From Aequorivita sinensis (GTDB lineage: Bacteria; Bacteroidota; Bacteroidia; Flavobacteriales; Flavobacteriaceae), in NCBI RefSeq assembly GCF_006346335.1, contig NZ_VDMC01000016.1:1-53576 (forward strand): a stretch of 53,576 nt of DNA. The letters run 5' to 3'. Shown piece after piece: positions 51,030 to 53,576 of this stretch. Numbering within the stretch: the first letter of the stretch is position 1; every line of letters starts with the position of its first letter. The notes beneath the pieces are model-generated. The model saw nothing but the letters and a program-made list of their open reading frames with translations, had not been told where the DNA came from and did not search any database. Position numbers and translations under genes: made by a program.

Positions 51030-51935
51030 TTACTTATCATCTTTTTCAATAATTCCTGAAGCAGTTACTTTATCAGTATATAAGATATGTGTACATCGAT
51101 TTTGCTCTTTAGGAAATATCTTAGAGATAAACATTTCATAAGAAAGAGTAGTATTGTAAATATTTTCTTCTCTTTCAATGACTCTAAGTTGTAGTCCTGT
51201 GCCGTCACTATTTATCATCTCTCCCTCACTAAATACATGATTAATAGACATGATTTTTTTAGAATCAAAATTAACAGAATCTTTTAACAAGTAACCTCCA
51301 ATTCTTACTTCGTCAAAAAGGGGTATAAAAGAATTATGTACATTTCCTGTTAAAGTAACTATTTTAGTATTTGGATGTTTATTATGGATGTTGCGTATTT
51401 CCCTGTACATGGATGAGTCTCTAGTTGAAGATTGGTAAGGATTATCAATGAATTTTAAAATAATTCCATCATTTTTAATACCCTTGTATACTAAATCAAG
51501 CCATGCCATACCATTTCTACCGTCAAAATTTTTTCCACTAAAGAAATCCAATTCTTTTAACTCGGAAATTGACATCTCGTCTGACAAGTTATTCATAAGT
51601 GAAGCACGAATTTCCATAGCCATTATCACGTTGCCTTCGTGTTTAGCAATCAGTTCACATAGTCCATAAGCAAATTCAGCAGGTTCATTTGTTCCGTGCA
51701 TTTCGCCAATCATTATTATTTCATAATTTGCGATTTCATCGTATATCTTGTCGCTCAGTTTGGATAAGTTTTGAATGGGTATCGCATTCTTTTTTAAATC
51801 CTTTTGCTCTTCTGTCAATTCTACAGAATTATCAATAGAATTTAGTGTTTCATCAGATGCTGTTTGTTTTTTTGTATTTTCTTTACAAGAAGTTAATCCA
51901 ATCATAACAATTAATAGAGGTAAGAATCTTTTCAT
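51030..51935 (-). CDS. ChaN/Tiki-superfamily lipoprotein
   Basis: 301 residues, lipobox LTSC (Cys about 17). The domain has EIIMIGEMHGTNEPAEFAYGL (GExHG, about 73-93), VIMAMEIRASLM and the late TLTGNVHNSFIP, the Glu/His motifs of the EreA/ChaN/TraB (Tiki-like) fold. Members include haem-binding ChaN and metal-dependent hydrolases. It may act outside the cytoplasm as a hydrolase or haem binder. Middle unit of the cassette-like array, same strand as its neighbours. Confidence 0.7.
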   Translation of the reverse strand: MKRFLPLLIVMIGLTSCKENTKKQTASDETLNSIDNSVELTEEQKDLKKNAIPIQNLSKLSDKIYDEIANYEIIMIGEMHGTNEPAEFAYGLCELIAKHEGNVIMAMEIRASLMNNLSDEMSISELKELDFFSGKNFDGRNGMAWLDLVYKGIKNDGIILKFIDNPYQSSTRDSSMYREIRNIHNKHPNTKIVTLTGNVHNSFIPLFDEVRIGGYLLKDSVNFDSKKIMSINHVFSEGEMINSDGTGLQLRVIEREENIYNTTLSYEMFISKIFPKEQNRCTHILYTDKVTASGIIEKDDK

Positions 51936-52013
51936 AATACAATGTATTTAATATAGAGATTTTATTTCTACAAATGTAGAGTATAACTTATGAATCTTGA
52001 TTTTCTAATTGGC

Positions 52014-52161
52014 TATAACGTGATTGTATGAGATTAGTGGCGTGTTTAAGCACTAAAGTTAGCAAATAAATCACAGATAGAAAGTCCGCGTCCCGATAGC
52101 TATCGGGATTCGTAAGTAGGCAAGAACAAGCAATTACTTATAGGTATTGTTGTGTACAGTT
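52014..52161 (-). repeat. Cassette-associated palindromic element 3 (attC-like)
   Basis: Left block TATAACGTGATTGTATGAG then ATTAGTGGCGTG (52014-52044); right block AAGCAATTACTTATAGG then TATTGTTGTGTACAGT (52128-52160). Inner palindrome TCCCGATAGCTATCGGGA at 52091-52108. The right end merges with the stop codon of the next gene (52160-52162). Confidence 0.7.
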
Positions 52162-53338
52162 ATTTTATCCATTTACTTAGTAAACTATCAATTTCCTTTT
52201 CATTCTTTTCACTGTGTCCAACTTTTGAATAAACAATTTTGCCATTATCATCTATAATATAAAAAGTTGGATATGCTCTCACATTATATGCCTTTGTAAC
52301 TTCATTGTCTACAAGGATAGTTGGATAGTTCATTTCATTTATTTCGATAAACTCTTTAAGTTTTTCTTTGTCCTTTTCTTTATTGTCGTATGGATTTAAT
52401 CCGAGAATTGTCAAATCATTCTTTGAATATTCAGTTCGTAATTTATTTAATGAGGCTATTGCTTTTATACAAGGAAAACAGTCTTTATACCAAAAGTCAA
52501 CAAGTACGTATTTGTTTCTATAGTCTTTTAAGCTTATAGAGTCATTAAGTTGAAAGTTAAAGCCTTTAAATGCTGGTGCTTCTATTCCATTAGCAATTGG
52601 CTCCATTTCTTTTGGATCAGGTTCTTTATAATCTTCTACTTCGTAGCTGTTTATTAGATTACTAAACTCTAATTGTAAATCAGTATCGGTTATGTTGTTA
52701 TATTTCTCATTGGTAAAATGCCACTCATTGTATTGCCACTCATTTTGAAATTTACCTGAATAGATAATGCTTTTTAAGTTTTCATCTTCGTCGAAAAAGA
52801 ATGTCTTTCTTTGTTTTTCAATTGGTAAATCGTCCTTAAAACGGAATTTTATGGCATTTCTCTTTGAATCTCGAAAAATGGTATCATTTAAACTAACAAC
52901 TGTAGTAGAATCCTTTAAGGATTTCGATAAGCGATTTGCTTTTAAAAAATAAGAATCAAGAACACCACTTATTGTATTTCCATTAATTGCCCAATCTTGC
53001 CCTTTATGTGGAAAGAATTTGGTTATTTTCTTCTTCTTATGATTAATGATGTAGATATTCTCTAAATCGTAGTATCTGTCAATGCTATCATTTTTTATCC
53101 AAAAACTTCCACCGAAAATGGTGTCATTTTTATGTTTTATTAATCGAACATTGGAATTATACTTTAAAGTATCTTCATCGGAACTAAAGTATTTCATTTT
53201 GTAGTTAATGTCATATTCCCAAGATTTATTCTTTTCAACCTGCTTTTCAAACTTTTCAATAATTAAGTCAGTTGACTTTTGTTCTTGGCAACTTATTAAA
53301 AAGGTCGTAACTGTAATAAGAAAAATTAAATGTCTCAT
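52160..53338 (-). CDS. TlpA/ResA-like thioredoxin-fold lipoprotein
   Basis: 392 residues from ATG 53338 (MRHLIFLITVTTFLISC); an extended frame to 53422 runs through a repeat element and is rejected. Lipobox LISC, a 240-residue beta-rich N-terminal domain of unknown type, then AhpC/TSA-TlpA fold: GIEAPAFKGFNFQLNDSISL, LVDFWYKDCFPCIKAIASL with a C-F-P-C active site, and VRAYPTFYIIDD with the cis-Pro. Likely an outer thiol-disulfide reductase, as common in Bacteroidota. Third unit of the cassette-like array. Confidence 0.8.
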   Translation of the reverse strand: MRHLIFLITVTTFLISCQEQKSTDLIIEKFEKQVEKNKSWEYDINYKMKYFSSDEDTLKYNSNVRLIKHKNDTIFGGSFWIKNDSIDRYYDLENIYIINHKKKKITKFFPHKGQDWAINGNTISGVLDSYFLKANRLSKSLKDSTTVVSLNDTIFRDSKRNAIKFRFKDDLPIEKQRKTFFFDEDENLKSIIYSGKFQNEWQYNEWHFTNEKYNNITDTDLQLEFSNLINSYEVEDYKEPDPKEMEPIANGIEAPAFKGFNFQLNDSISLKDYRNKYVLVDFWYKDCFPCIKAIASLNKLRTEYSKNDLTILGLNPYDNKEKDKEKLKEFIEINEMNYPTILVDNEVTKAYNVRAYPTFYIIDDNGKIVYSKVGHSEKNEKEIDSLLSKWIK

Positions 53339-53352
53339 ATATTGGTTATAAT

Positions 53353-53490
53353 TGTGCACAACGTTTGGTATATGAGCAGTGGCGTGGTTAGTCACGGACA
53401 ATTGCAAACAGGCACTTATCATTGGAAATTCCGCTCCCGATAGCTATCGGGATTCCAAGTAGGCTAGGACAAGCCATTGCTTATACACAT
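53353..53490 (-). repeat. Cassette-associated palindromic element 4 (attC-like)
   Basis: Left block GTGCACAACGTTTGGTATAT then GAGCAGTGGCGTG (53354-53386); right block AAGCCATTGCTTATACAC (53471-53488). TATATGAGCAGTGGC pairs imperfectly with GCCATTGCTTATA. Inner palindrome TCCCGATAGCTATCGGGA at 53435-53452, identical to that of element 3. The outer GTTGTG seen in the others is not found at the right end. Confidence 0.65.
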
Positions 53491-53576
53491 CTTAAGTTTG
53501 ATTTTTACTAAATAAGTTAATTTTAAGTATTAATCAGAAAGAACAAAAGAGCGGAGTAAGGTTACTATATACGGTG
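53491..53576. other. Right edge of window
   Basis: Non-coding AT-rich DNA after element 4; nothing recognisable in the last 86 bases. Confidence 0.3.

Noticed and set aside
53339-53422. N-terminal extension of the TlpA-like lipoprotein
   Set aside because: It would translate the cassette element and displace the lipoprotein signal; the ATG at 53338 gives a proper lipobox.
50130-53490. CRISPR repeats
   Set aside because: The related elements are about 130-210 bp, far apart, and separated by whole genes.

Overview
The window is AT-rich and looks like a chromosomal segment of a marine-type member of the Flavobacteriaceae (Bacteroidota). Evidence: the promoter -7 element TAnnTTTG recurs in front of genes, Shine-Dalgarno sequences are weak, lipoproteins and TlpA/Skp/SurA-type envelope proteins are common, and the set includes a zeaxanthin-type crt cluster, a Sec/lipoprotein (clade II-like) nosZ and an RHS C-terminus of the Bacteroidota type.

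Layout. 1-3.5 kb is an accessory island: the 3' end of an RHS protein, two or three small membrane proteins that could be immunity proteins, a RelB/ParE-type toxin-antitoxin pair, an RHS-core relic, REP-like hairpins and a 216-bp direct repeat (1356-1571 and 3182-3397) bracketing the toxin-antitoxin pair. 3.5-20 kb is mostly core: HMG-CoA lyase, a 5'-nucleotidase-like lipoprotein, a porin/FMN-binding protein/membrane protein trio with a cloverleaf-like intergenic RNA structure, guaB, an OmpH/Skp chaperone, three overlapping SurA-like genes, moxR, aconitase and a TlpA-like thioredoxin. 19.8-24.4 kb is a carotenoid operon (crtI-crtB-crtZ-crtY, minus strand) behind a MerR regulator carrying the cobalamin photoreceptor motifs W-x9-EH and ExHxxG. 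A tRNA-Leu(GAG) follows.

24.7-50 kb appears to be a low-oxygen/dormancy island. A PAS histidine kinase with FixL-like haem-pocket residues lies one base upstream of a response regulator fused to a CRP/FNR-type cNMP and HTH domain. Around it are seven tandem-domain universal stress proteins, a ribosome hibernation factor, two paralogous ATP-cone + PD-(D/E)XK nucleases, a beta-CASP RNase, two lipoproteins, and a nos cluster (cytochrome c, nosZ, membrane protein, nosL, nosD, nosF, nosY). I find a TGA-N6-TCA palindrome whose centre lies exactly 36.5 bp from the last base of a TAnnTTT(G/A) -7 box in front of raiA-usp, three more usp transcription units, one lipoprotein and cytochrome c-nosZ. A copy with 38.5 bp spacing precedes the kinase. 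I infer a class-II CRP/FNR-type regulon run by the local kinase/regulator pair, analogous in composition to the mycobacterial DosR dormancy regulon. This is the most interesting signal in the window.

50-53.6 kb holds three single-gene units (two lipoproteins and a TlpA-like lipoprotein, all minus strand), separated by related imperfect-palindromic elements of about 130-210 bp. These look like integron attC-type or other cassette-associated repeats. No integrase is in the window.

All positions, spacings and motif matches were found by eye; no database search, folding program or alignment program was used.
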